Part shown: in pieces, positions 7,244 through 17,024 of the stretch
Numbering within the stretch: the first letter of the stretch is position 1
Layout of the letters: each line of letters starts with the position of its first letter
NCBI GenBank assembly: GCA_910592205.1
Contig: CAJVPJ010000593.1
Coordinates: 1-21,232, forward strand
Source: Paraglomus occultum
Taxonomy: Eukaryota; Glomeromycota; Glomeromycetes; Paraglomerales; Paraglomeraceae
Reading direction: 5' to 3'
DNA length: 21,232 nt
Made by a program: the position numbers and the translations under genes
The notes under the pieces: model-generated
What the model was told of the DNA's origin: nothing
Seen by the model: the letters and a program-made list of their open reading frames with translations, nothing else
The model's database searches: none

Positions 7244-7505
7244 AGACGCCGTTAAAGAATGAATGGCCGAAAAATATGAAAACTGAATTAAGCAACCGGT
7301 TGAAAAACGCACTGAGGAACTCGAAGCCTTTATTTCGCAACAAGTAAACAAAGCCTCTCAAATCGCCAACACTCACGGACAAAAAGCCAAAGTAACCGCT
7401 TATAAACCGATTGATTACTATCAAAACCGACCCACATTCCATCGCGGTTTATTCTGAATTGCCATCTTAGTGCTAATAATCTTGTGAATAATCAGCGGAA
7501 GTTAA
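7224..7505 (+). CDS. Tail-anchored helical protein, 93 aa
   Basis: An amphipathic helical N-terminal domain (residues 5-55) precedes a short linker and a C-terminal membrane helix (about 77-91, with two TGA-coded Trp). The topology matches the gene just upstream, without the long coiled coil. It overlaps that gene by 20 bases and lies 6 bases before the next. No family recognised. Confidence 0.62.
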
Positions 7506-7511
7506 AAACAT

Positions 7512-8942
7512 ATGCAAAACAAAGATATTGTAATAATTGCTCTGATTTTAGTAGCCATTTATCTCTATTATCAGCAAAATAATCAAACCATTCAGCCAAT
7601 AGGGAATAATAATCAAGTCCAAGAATTAAGAAATCAAGTCCAACACTACCAATCCCTTTACCAAAAGCGAGTAGAAAAAGACTTAGATGCCGAAACTTTA
7701 AATTCCGACTGAGAAGCTCGCTATAATCAGTTAGAAAACTTAAACAATCAAACCAATCGAGAAAAAAATGAACTCACTAAGTATCAAGTTTTAATTAAAA
7801 AAAAAGTAGAAGACTTAGAAAAGCAATTAGTTAGTTTAGCCAAACAAAAAATCAAGGGAAAAAAAGATACTGAAAGATTATTAACTGAATTAGAAACCAA
7901 TTGAAAGCAAGATAAAGAACAATGACAGCAGGAAAAACAAGAATTAAATCAAACTCTCACCAATCAGGCTAAAAGTATCGAAGGAAAGGATAAATTAGCC
8001 CAAGAGGCTGTCAAAAAGATAAAACAACTAGAACAGCAATTAATTAATCTTCAAGAAAACAATAAACAAGACAAAACCCACTTCGAAGAAAAAAATAACC
8101 AACAAGAGGCAAAAATTCAAGGACTAAAAAACCAACTCACCCACCAACAAAATCTGGTGGCTAATAAAGACAGTTTTATTAAGACTTTGGAGACTAATTT
8201 GACCCAGAACAAGCAAGAATTAGAGAAAACCAACCAAGAATTAACTGCTGAATTAAAAAAGAATCAGGAACTAACTGCTAAGTGCCAAGAAATTAACCAA
8301 CTAGAACAAGCTCGTTTAACTCTAGAAGCCGAAGCCACTCAATTACAACAAGAAGTAAAAGAACTTGCCCAAAAGAATGAGAAACTAACTGAGAACTATA
8401 ACCAGACGCAAAATAATCATCAGGAAGAGTTAAGGAAAATAAATGTTTTATTTGACCCTAACTCTGCTAATTATGAAAGAATTGAGTTTGAGGGATTGTA
8501 TAGTTTATTAGCAAGCATTCAGCAAAAGATTAAAGAGTTAGAACAAGAAAATCAAAATTCAACCATACAAATCACTGCCATTCAGCAAGAATTAACTCAC
8601 TATCAAGAATTATTTGCTTTCCCAGACTGAAAAGAACAGCAAAAGAACCTAACTGAATTTGAAAAATGGTTAGAGGAGGATTGAGAAGAAAGAGCTTGTG
8701 GATTAAAATGACATGCACTTAAAAACAAAAATGAGTGAAACCGAGGAGCAGGAGAATTTTTTAAATTGAAAGACTTAGTGGATTATCACAGATTCTTTAC
8801 GGTAGGAACAAAGGAAAGTGATGAGAAAGAAATAAATAAAAATTTTAAAGAACTGGAAATTTATCGTAAATGACTAGCAGAGAGAGAGAGAGAGAGAGAC
8901 GATAACCCAACCACCGAAAAAAAATGATGATGAAAAAAATAA
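7512..8942 (+). CDS. Long coiled-coil protein with N-terminal membrane anchor, 476 aa
   Basis: A membrane segment (about residues 5-20, IVIIALILVAIYLYY) is followed by a Gln/Glu/Lys/Leu-rich coiled coil to about residue 385. A more globular Trp-containing region comes next (about 385-455). TGA codons at 7710 and 8628 would split it under the standard code. The reading frame passes through the (AG)10 tract and ends at TAA 8940-8942 after an unusual WWWKK tail. A zinc ribbon lies in the +1 frame directly beyond the tract, so the C-terminus probably varies. It is the largest rod of the array and could link the membrane to a cytosolic structure. Confidence 0.75.
8879..8898 (+). repeat. (AG)10 microsatellite inside the coiled-coil gene
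   Basis: Ten AG units encode alternating Glu-Arg near the 3' end of the 476-residue gene. The unit is not a multiple of three, so a change in copy number shifts the frame. One extra unit would bring the zinc ribbon of 8956-9009 into frame. Confidence 0.9.
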
Positions 8943-9134
8943 AGAAGTAAGAAAATGTAAATATTGTAAAAAACTAATCCCCAAACCTTATTCTATTTGT
9001 GCTGAATGTGCTAATTTACCTGCCATGAATAATACTAAAAAACTCACTCAAAAAGACCTCTAGAAGGCTACCCAATTAACTGCTCTGCAAAACGATAAAG
9101 AAATCAAACCTATTATAGTAGGTCTCGGAAGAAA

Positions 9135-9144
9135 CCCCCCCCCC
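9135..9144 (+). repeat. C10 homopolymer
   Basis: Ten consecutive C residues stand out in this AT-rich sequence. They lie within the extended +1 frame of the zinc-ribbon remnant (Pro codons) and 73 bases upstream of the second toxin-like start. Such tracts slip readily during replication and could vary the frame or promoter spacing. Confidence 0.85.
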
Positions 9145-9200
9145 AAGAAAAGAAATAATGGAGTTTTTTACCCTTTTTACTCCTTAAAGAAATAAAGAAA

Positions 9201-9214
9201 AAAATAAGTTATAG
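9201..9214 (+). promoter_or_regulatory. Shared 14-base leader of the toxin-like gene, right copy
   Basis: AAAATAAGTTATAG is identical to 1721-1734 and ends three bases before the ATG at 9218. The flanks are A-rich in both copies but not identical. See the left copy for possible roles. Confidence 0.5.
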
Positions 9215-9217
9215 AAA

Positions 9218-9535
9218 ATGATTAAAGAAATAATCACCTATTGTCCCTACTCCTTAGTTAAGTCAATAACAGTTAATGACCGATTAATCAAGAGAATAGA
9301 CATTAGTTCCCATTGTGATAAACATTTAAAACATGGTATTACTCATGAGTTAATTATTGAACTAGTGGAATTATTAGATAAAGGTGATTTTGAAGTAGAC
9401 GGACAAGAGGGAAACAAATTATACTTCAAAAATTATTATTACGACTTAGAAAACGAAAATTATAAGTTAGTGTGATGGTGATGATTAGATAAAAATGATT
9501 ATATCCTTCGCATTCGCACTTGCCATCCAATTTAA
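9218..9535 (+). CDS. Toxin-like partner of a toxin-antitoxin-like pair, right copy (105 aa)
   Basis: This is a diverged paralogue of the protein at 1735-2061. It has a helix HGITHELIIELVELL, then strands with N-K-L-Y-F-K, then Y-K-L-V followed by four Trp in a row (codons at 9473-9484, three of them TGA), and a final strand ending R-T-C-H-P. The HGIT...I-I-E-L-V helix and the last strand recall DUF4258-type domains; a link to the MqsR fold was also considered. The catalytic residues cannot be named. It is followed 5 bases later by the HTH partner, as in the left copy. Confidence 0.58.
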
Positions 9536-9540
9536 AGACT

Positions 9541-9933
9541 ATGAAAAAACTCAAAAAAAATAATTCTTACCAAATGTTAGTTAGTCCTCAGGAAGAGAAA
9601 ATTGCTCGCTGAGTAGAAAGTGATGAATGTTTAGGAAGTAAAGTCTTAGGAAAAAACGCCACAGTTTTAGAGAAGATAAAATATGAACTTTGCCAAAGCA
9701 TTGTCCGTTATAAAAGAGAAAATCAATTAGAATTGAAAAAAATATCCCGCCTGCTTAAATTGGATGAATTAACTGCTAATAAACTTTTACATTATTACAC
9801 GGAAAACTTTGCTCTCGATAGTTTAATTTCTTATGTGGAAAAGTTAAATATTCCTTGCCAAGTAAAGATTACTTCCGAAGAAAATTATATTCCTCCTCGC
9901 AAATCTAATGGTCGTTTAAGAAAACATCTTTAA
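9541..9933 (+). CDS. HTH antitoxin-like protein, right copy (130 aa)
   Basis: The core E-K-I-K-Y-E-L-C-Q-S-I-V-R-Y parallels the left copy. The HTH region follows (LELKKISRLLKLDE), then F-A-L-D-S-L, the strand C-Q-V-K-I, and the tail N-G-R-L-R-K-H-L. The ATG at 9541 gives the TGA-coded Trp24 upstream of the core; an internal TTG start at 9733 would leave only the HTH half. It probably neutralises and co-regulates its partner. The stop lies 4 bases from the stop of a gene on the opposite strand. Confidence 0.65.
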
Positions 9934-9937
9934 TTTT

Positions 9938-10261
9938 TTAGCCCTGTATAGGATTTGCCCTTATTTTAGCCTTTAATTTTTTTATCTTAACTTCTAACTT
10001 TCTTTTGTTGTTGCCGTTTTCCTTGTATAGAGCATAGAATAAAAAGCAAACTGGAACAGTCAAAATCGCAGCCACTATTCCTAGTCAAAAAGCTCAATGA
10101 GGAGTTCCTTCAATTCAGTAATAACTTCCAATACAACCTCCTGAAAAAGCAAATCCACCTCCCAAAGCTGTCCAAATCGAATCCCAAGACCCTTTTTCTG
10201 CTTTCTCTAATTCCTTTCTCGCTTCCATTAACTCCATTAATTCAATACTTTTGCTATTCAT
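9938..10261 (-). CDS. Two-span membrane protein, 107 aa
   Basis: An N-terminal amphipathic helix (LMELMEARKELEKAEKG) leads into a glycine-rich hydrophobic segment (about residues 30-45, ALGGGFAFSGGCIGSYY), a second span (about 55-76) and a lysine-rich tail. Trp48, Trp54 and Trp57 are TGA-coded. I chose the ATG at 10261; the alternative at 10300 abuts the divergent ATG at 10301, leaving no room for a promoter. It converges with the antitoxin gene and diverges from the giant gene. No family recognised. Confidence 0.6.
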
Positions 10262-10300
10262 ATTTATATCAATAATTTTACAATAAATACTAACTAACAT

Positions 10301-13300
10301 ATGACAGAAAATAACAACGACAACAAAATAAACTGTGCCAATTGTGGCAAATTAAAAAGCACGTTCTTAGAACGACAAGGCAAGAAATTTTGCGGAACTG
10401 ATTGTGTGAACGGATACTTTAAGGGAAACAAAAAAAAGGATTTAGTAGATAGAGAAGTCGAGTCACTTGGTGTTTCTGGAATGGGTTGAGCCGAAGAAGC
10501 CTTTAAGTATGGTGGTAAAGCAGCCAGTAAAATGGGTAGCAAATTTAGTAGTTATGTATCAAAAGCAGCAGACAAATTAGGCAAAACCGTTAAAGCCGCA
10601 TCCTCAGCGGGCAGGACCGCCTCGTTTTTGGGAGCAGCAGGAAAAGTTCTGGGACCAATTGGAGGAATTTTATCCTTCTGAGCCGACCGAAAAAAAGACG
10701 CAATGATACAATCCCAACTTTCCGGACTAGCCACCGAAATTGGAGATGTGAGAGATGGATTAAATAATGTTCAAAATCAGTTAGAAACCCAAGGCAAAGC
10801 CTTAAAAGGACAAATTGATGGAGTAAAATCTGAACTCGAAGGTCAGTTAAAACAACAAGGCCAAAAATTCGACCAAGAAATTAAAAATTTGGATAAAAGA
10901 TTAGCCGAAGCCACCGGAGAAAACAGACACTTAATTGAAGAAGAAGTCAGAAATAGAAAAAAAGAAATTGCCGAAGTTAGGCAAGAATTAGAAAGTCAAA
11001 TTAGAGAAGTTACGGAAAATCTAACCCGAGCCCAAGAAGCCTTAAAGCAAGAATTAGAAGATTTCAAAAACGAAGTCAATGAACGCTTTGAAGAACAAGA
11101 AAGAAAGATTTTAGAAAACAAACGCAAAATTGAAGAAGAACGTCGTAAACGAGAAGCCGAAATCCAAGAAATCAACAGCAAAATAAAAGTCACTAATACT
11201 AACTTAGAAAACTTACGGCAAGAAAAGGAAGAATTATCCGACAGCTTTGACAAATACAAGGCTCAAATCGACCAAAAAACTGCTGAAACTCAACAGGCTT
11301 TTGAAGACACTCAGGCCGAATACCAACGCAAGACAGCCATCTTAGCCGAACAAATTAAAGATAATGAAGAAATAATCAACGAATTCCAAGAAGACTTAAC
11401 CAATGTCCGCAACGAACAAGCCAAACAAAGAGTCCAACAAGAAGAAATCTTGGAAGAATTACAAGAAACCAACGATATTTTATTCGCTCAGCAAAGAAAA
11501 CTTAACCTAGTGGCCGAACAAATGAATGATATCCAAGAAGAAGTCCACGAACGAATGGATAAACTCTCGCAAAAGTTAGATGACCGCATAAATGAAACTC
11601 TTAATCTGGCCAAGGATACCAACCAAAGAATTGACAAACTAACCGAGGAAGTCCAAAACATTCAAGAAACCACTGAACAACTCCAAGAACAAATCAAAAA
11701 GAACAAGGAGGAAACCAAAAAAGCCAAACAAGAGGCTAAACTAGCCAACGAAAGACTAGACAACTTAATTAAATCTCAGCAATTGTTAGACTTTTCTGCT
11801 GAACAATCAGCCATTAGGAAAATTGAAAAATCCCTTGAACTCAAAGCCGAAGAAACCAAATTAATTGCTACTTTAAATCTCTTGCAAGAGACCAAAAAAC
11901 TAATTCCAGTAGAACCATCCGAAAGAAACTGAAAAGTTGGGGTCAAAACTGGCACAGTTGATAAAGACTTTTCCGAAACTGAGGGATATATGCTTGCTCC
12001 TAATAGTCGATGAGAAAGAAACTATACTGGAGACCAAGTAAAACCAGATAATCCCCATAAACTCTTTACTCCTGAATGATTTAATTGAGAAGAAAAAAAC
12101 CAATTAAAACCCGAAGAGACTAAATTTGAACCGTGGGGAGAAAGAATCAAAGGAGAACACGAAAGTGCTTATTTAACTGACCCTGAGAAAAGAAAAGAAG
12201 AGCAAGCCGAAAAGATTAAGCAGGAAGAAAAAAAACCAGTCGGAGAAGAAACCACCCAAATCCAAGACACCCTGGAAAAAATTGAAGAACTAAAAAAAGA
12301 AACTTTGTCCCGTTTACAAGAAATTCAGCAAGAAATTAGAACTGGTTTAGAAGAAATGGAAAGCACTCCTGCTCAACCAAAATCCCCTCAACCATCAACT
12401 ATTACTGCTAGTCAAGTACTCCAAGCCCAAAGTAAAGTCAAAATTAAGCAAAAAGCCCTCCAAAGGCAAAAGGAAGAAGAAAAACAAGCCCGCCAACAAG
12501 CCCAAATCCAACCAACTAAACAAAATCAAAAACAACTTCAAGAAGAAGAAAAAGCCACTAAACAGGCACAAAAAGAACTTCAACAAGCCCAGGAAGAATT
12601 AGAACACTTAGAAAAACAGGAAGAATTTGAAACCAGTTTAGAGAAATTTGCAGAAGAAACCACCGAAAGAGAACAAGCCGAAATTGAACAACAATGGTCT
12701 ACTCTGCAAGCCCTTTCTAAGCAAGCATTACAGGAGCAACCCGAAGACCAAGAACAGCCCGAAGAGACCAAAGAAAATGATTTAGATAAAAAATTGGAAG
12801 AACTAGTCCAACAATTAAAAGAAATGGAACAGTCGGCAGCCGCCAGTCAAAAAACCATGTCCATGTTTATGCTGTTCCTGATTATTTTCCTCTTAGAGTA
12901 TGTGGTTTATAAAAGAAATGGTTTGCCCGGATTAGTTATCCTCAATATAATTCTCGCGATTGCTTACTATCACCGCGATACTTTAAAAGAATATTCCGAA
13001 TTATGAGGCAAATATTTACTAATTCTTGGTTATGTCATGGGTAATGTCTTGGCTTACTCGGCCCCTGAACAAGAAAAATATAAATGACCTTCCGTAATTG
13101 GTTTTAATTTGGCCATCTTAGGAATTTATGCTTATACTCTCTATCAGCAAAAACAAGAACAAACCAAAATCGAAGCCCATTATCAAAAAGAAAGTCAAAA
13201 AATTAGTCAAGAAGCCAATATTTCTCCGGAAACTTTAAAGCAAATCCAAGGCGAAGATGACAGTTGACTATCAACCCTAAATCCTTTGGCTAATATTCAT

Positions 13301-16012
13301 GTTTCTCAACAAGCCGAACAATTTAGAGAAATAGTTCACGAAAAATTAGCCGAACAGGAAATAATTAGGCAAAAAGAGTTAGAAATCCAACAACAGGTCG
13401 AAACCCTCCAAAAAGCTGCTGAAATAGAAGAAAAATTAAAAAAGGCCCAAGATAGTTTAGGAACTTCCGCAATGTCCTGAAATAAAATCCATGAAATATA
13501 CCCTGAATTTAAAGAAAAATCTATTCTTCTAAAAGAATTAGAAAGAGTTGAGCAAATATTAAGTAAAGAAACTGGCAGAGAAAGCCAATCATTAACCAAT
13601 AAATTAACTAAATTGACAACTCCTTCTCCGGAAGAACAACAAATTTTAAGTCAACTATATTTAACTCCCGAACAGTTTATTTCTATTTCTTGCCAAACCT
13701 CACACTTAACATCCGAAGAAAAAAAAGAAATAGACAATAATTATTCTTCTCTAACTACTCCGCAAAAATTACAACTAATTAATTCGGGTCTGAACAATCT
13801 AGGGATAAATACTTTGGAAAAGAAAGAAAGATTTGTAAAATTAAACCATACTCTTTACCACGAAAAAAAATCTTTTGGCCTCACTACCCCAGAAAAAGAA
13901 GAAGTATTAAGATTATTAATTAACACTTTAAATCTCAGCCAAGAGCAACGCAATTCCTTAGAAAATATGGGAGTAAGTTTTTTTGATGCTAGTCATTGAC
14001 AAGTGAATGAAGAACAAAAAGATAATTTATTAAAATTTGGTTTAAGTCGAATTGAATTAACAGAAGAACAACAAGAAAATTTAACTCATGCTGGTAATTT
14101 AAAATCTTTTTCTTTACAACCCCAACAAAAAAATATCCTCACCAGTCTAAGCCCTTTACTAAAAGAAAATAGATATTCCGACCAAGCCCAGGAATTACTC
14201 CAATCCCTCGATTTAAAATTTAACAATTTATCTTTTTTAGTTAATAATCAAATAATCCCTAATCCGCACACTGATTTTGGCAAAGTCCCTAATCCTTATT
14301 TAACTTTAAAGACTAAGTTTTTAGCAGGAGAACAAAAGACATTAAGAGAAGAAGCCAAAGCCAGAGAAAAGTCTCTCAGAGAAGAAGAAATTCAAGAACA
14401 AAAACTTTCCATTGTCCGTTCTTTATTAGCCTTATTCAGCGATGACAAAGATGAAGACTTAAATATTAGTTTATCACTGGATAATTGAGTAAAAATTGGA
14501 GTCCTCCAAGAATACCAAAAAAATATTTTACTTACGCTAGGATTTAAAACCATTCCTCGCTATCATTACTTTGAATTACTAAAATTTGCCATTGAGAACT
14601 TTACTGATCAGTCTTGGGAGGAAGTAATGACTGAAAGCACAGAGGCCAAATACCAAGAATACTTAAACTCCTTAAAAAACCAACCAATAACCATCAACAA
14701 AACCATTTGGGAAAAATTTGTTTCCTCAAAAAGTAAAAAAGAAAGACAAATCTTTAAGGACTTAAATTTGGAAGAACTAATTAACGAAAAGATAAATCAA
14801 GCCTTAGTTGGTTATCAACCAAAAGAAATTTTTTATGACAGCCAAGAAGAGTTATCCGAGAACGAAGAGCCTCAACCTTCTTCTTCTCGTTATGATAATC
14901 TTTTTGAAAATCTCAATCAAGAAGAAGTTGAAAGACAAAAAAAGAAATTAGCCCGTGAAGAAGCCCACCGGAAATTAGAAGAGTCCGAAAGAAAAAGACG
15001 GGAAGCCAAATTATCCGAAAAAGACCAAAAACTTAAAGAACAAGCCGAACAACGACAAAAAGAAAAAGAATTAGCCGAAAAAGAAGAACAAAAGCGAGAA
15101 GAAGCCCGTTCTGCTCGTGAAAAAGCCTTACAAGAAGAACAAGATGCTTATTTTGCCACTAAAACTAAAAACCTATCCGAACGAAAAAAAGCCGCTGAAT
15201 TAGCCTTAGAAAATCAAAAAAAGGAAAATGAACTCCAAGAACAAAAAAGGCAGGATGAAATCAAAAAGATGAAGCAAGAAAATGAAGAGGAACAAAAACG
15301 ATTAGAACAACAAGCCAAAGATATTGAAAAAAGAAAACAGGAAGAATTAGCCGCCATTGCTCTGGAAGACGAGGAAGAAAGACAATTGATTGAAAAACGA
15401 GCCAATGAAGAAAAAATCAGAATCCAAAAAGAAATTGACGAACGAAAAAGAAAGGATGAAGAAGAGTTAAAGAAAAAAGAAAATCAACTACTTAAAGAAA
15501 GAGAAGAGCGCGAAGCAGAAATTGCCAAAATGGAAGAAGAAAGAAAACTAGCGGCAAAAGCCGAGGCCGACAACAAAGCCCTTTACGAACAAGAAAAGAA
15601 ATCTCGACAAGACTTAGAAAGACAACGAGCCAATACTCTCAAAATTACGGCTGAACGAATGGATGCTCAGCGAAAAAGTGAAGCCATCCGGGATAATAAT
15701 GCTCGTTTAGCCTTAAACAGTATTCTCTGATACCCAATGTTGGATGATGAATGAAATCGTTGTGTTCAAGGAGGAAGTCATTTTGATAAATGTCCCACTG
15801 TCGAGCAAGGATTTAACCGTTATTCTAATTTAAGGGTTAATCCTAGTTTATTTCAATTTGATTCGGGCAAATGAACCAATAATTCGGGTGGTACTTGGAC
15901 TTATTCTCGGGCTAGTGATTTAAGAAAAGCCGTGGCTATTTGTGGAAATAGATGGTTCAGTAAGAGTGAGTTAGAAAACCATATTAAAAATAGTGTTGGA
16001 GAAAGTTGATAA
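10301..16012 (+). CDS. Giant zinc-finger, coiled-coil, multi-span membrane protein, 1903 aa
   Basis: Reading UGA as Trp joins a run of shorter open frames, all in one frame, into a single gene. In order: zinc finger C12/C15/C31/C35 of the F-C-G-x-x-C type shared with the kinase-linked proteins; a Gly/Ala/Ser-rich segment (about 66-133) with a glycine-zipper look; coiled coil from 135; about four membrane spans (about 853-945); more coiled coil; degenerate helical repeats (about 1105-1300); a long Lys/Glu/Arg coiled coil (about 1540-1800); and a Cys- and Trp-containing C-terminal domain (about 1808-1903). A near-leaderless start is possible, as TACAAT lies at 10279. It could be a cytoskeletal, adhesion-organelle or phage tape-measure analogue; no family is recognised. 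Confidence 0.85.
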
Positions 16013-16063
16013 AACTAAATTCTTTGCCTTCTACTAATATAGGTTTCTTTTTTAACAAAACTT

Positions 16064-16636
16064 TTAATCATTTTTTTTGTTACTGAATATTATTCCTAAA
16101 ATTACTAACAAAACTAAAATCACTCCCCCTCCGATTATTCAACCTTTATGTTCCTCTCAAAAGTTTGAATTTGAAGAAGAGTTGGGGTTTTCCCTCCCAT
16201 CCTCTGAATTGCTAGGATTTTTATTATTTTCACCATATCTCTTTTCTAATGCTTCTAATTCTCTTTTTTCCTCCCAGTGCAAATCTTTTCTATTTTCTTG
16301 AAGTTTTTTCATTCTTTTTCTTTGTTTAGGTTCTACTTTTCAAGGATTACAGTGATAACACCTACTTTGGCTTAAAACTTTGCCTTCTATTTCATCAATT
16401 TTTCCCGCATAGCATTTGGTTAGTCCTTTAATTTCCTTTGGCATATTCTTGCCTTTTTCATACTCTTGTATTCTTTCTCAATCTCTCATATATTGTTGTT
16501 GGTCTTGCCGGAAACAAGTTTGACAAAGTGTTTTCTCAGTCCCACTTTCACCTTTGTGTTTAAAGAGAATATAATGATTTTGCTTTATTGTCCAGCCTGT
16601 TTCCCATTCTTGATTACATTTTTCGCATTTTTTCAT
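16064..16636 (-). CDS. Zinc-binding tail-anchored membrane protein, 190 aa
   Basis: An N-terminal zinc site (C4/C7 with C38/C41) is followed by a second group (C75, C93, C96), a charged helical region, a Ser/Asn-rich linker, and a C-terminal membrane helix (about 166-184) introduced by F-W-E-E-H-K-G-W-I-I-G-G. That anchor is nearly the same as in the gene just upstream, so the two are paralogues. TGA-coded Trp occur at 52, 99, 160 and 166. The start ATG at 16636 places CEKC at the very N-terminus. It is the last gene of the minus-strand kinase operon, and converges with the giant gene 51 bases away. Confidence 0.75.
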
Positions 16637-16663
16637 TTGACATAAAATTTTTCTACTTTTTAT

Positions 16664-17020
16664 TTAATATTTTCTATTTTTTTTCTTGTAAGAAAGAGAA
16701 GGTCACGCTATTCACAGGATTATTAAGAGAACTACAATTACTATTCCTCCAATTATCCAGCCTTTATATTTTTCTCAGAAATTAGAAACTTGCTCTTTGG
16801 TTTCTCTATTAGAATGCTTATTTTGGCAAGTAGTGCCGCAGAATTTTTTACCATCTTTTTCAAATGATATGCCTGGTAGCACTTTGCCACACTCTTCACA
16901 CTTAAAGCCATAGTGTTCATACATGCATTTAGAGCAGCAAAATTTCTTATCATCGTTTTTTTCTTCACTATAATGATATTGACCCGTAATGGGTTTTAGG
17001 CATTGGTCGCAGAGTGTCAT
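16664..17020 (-). CDS. Double zinc-finger tail-anchored protein, 118 aa
   Basis: Two tandem C-x2-C...F-C-x3-C fingers (C4/C7/C28/C32 and C41/C44/C61/C65) resemble TRASH/MYM-type zinc fingers. The first has an extra His36 nearby. TGA at 16777-16775 reads as Trp and opens the tail F-W-E-K-Y-K-G-W-I-I-G-G, a C-terminal membrane helix of about 20 residues and a basic end. The ATG lies 4 bases after the kinase stop, so it is cotranslated with it. It is likely a small membrane-held zinc protein, possibly partner or substrate of the kinase (inferred from position). Confidence 0.78.
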
Positions 17021-17024
17021 ATTT

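Larger units (their letters stand above)
8878..9195 (+). pseudogene. Out-of-frame zinc-ribbon extension with in-frame amber stop
   Basis: The +1 frame relative to the coiled-coil gene is open from just inside the AG tract, has no ATG, GTG or TTG before its zinc ribbon, and encodes two C-x2-C pairs (codons at 8956, 8965, 8998 and 9007). It meets TAG at 9061, then runs a further 43 sense codons across the C10 tract to TAA at 9193. Either it is the alternative C-terminus of the coiled-coil protein reached by slippage, or a decayed remnant of a fused gene. The absence of a start argues against a separate gene. Confidence 0.55.

Noticed and set aside
10294-12586. Several minus-strand ORFs of 60-90 codons opposite the giant gene
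   Set aside because: Ser/Leu/Phe-rich complements of Glu/Lys/Gln-rich coiled-coil coding sequence; no start signals or motifs.
10301-16012. Giant gene as a definite phage tape-measure protein
   Set aside because: Coiled coil and spans fit loosely, but no tail, capsid or portal gene is nearby, and an N-terminal zinc finger shared with kinase partners is not expected.
16077-16301. 74-codon plus-strand ORF
   Set aside because: Shadow of the 190-residue zinc membrane protein on the minus strand, which has zinc motifs and a paralogous anchor.
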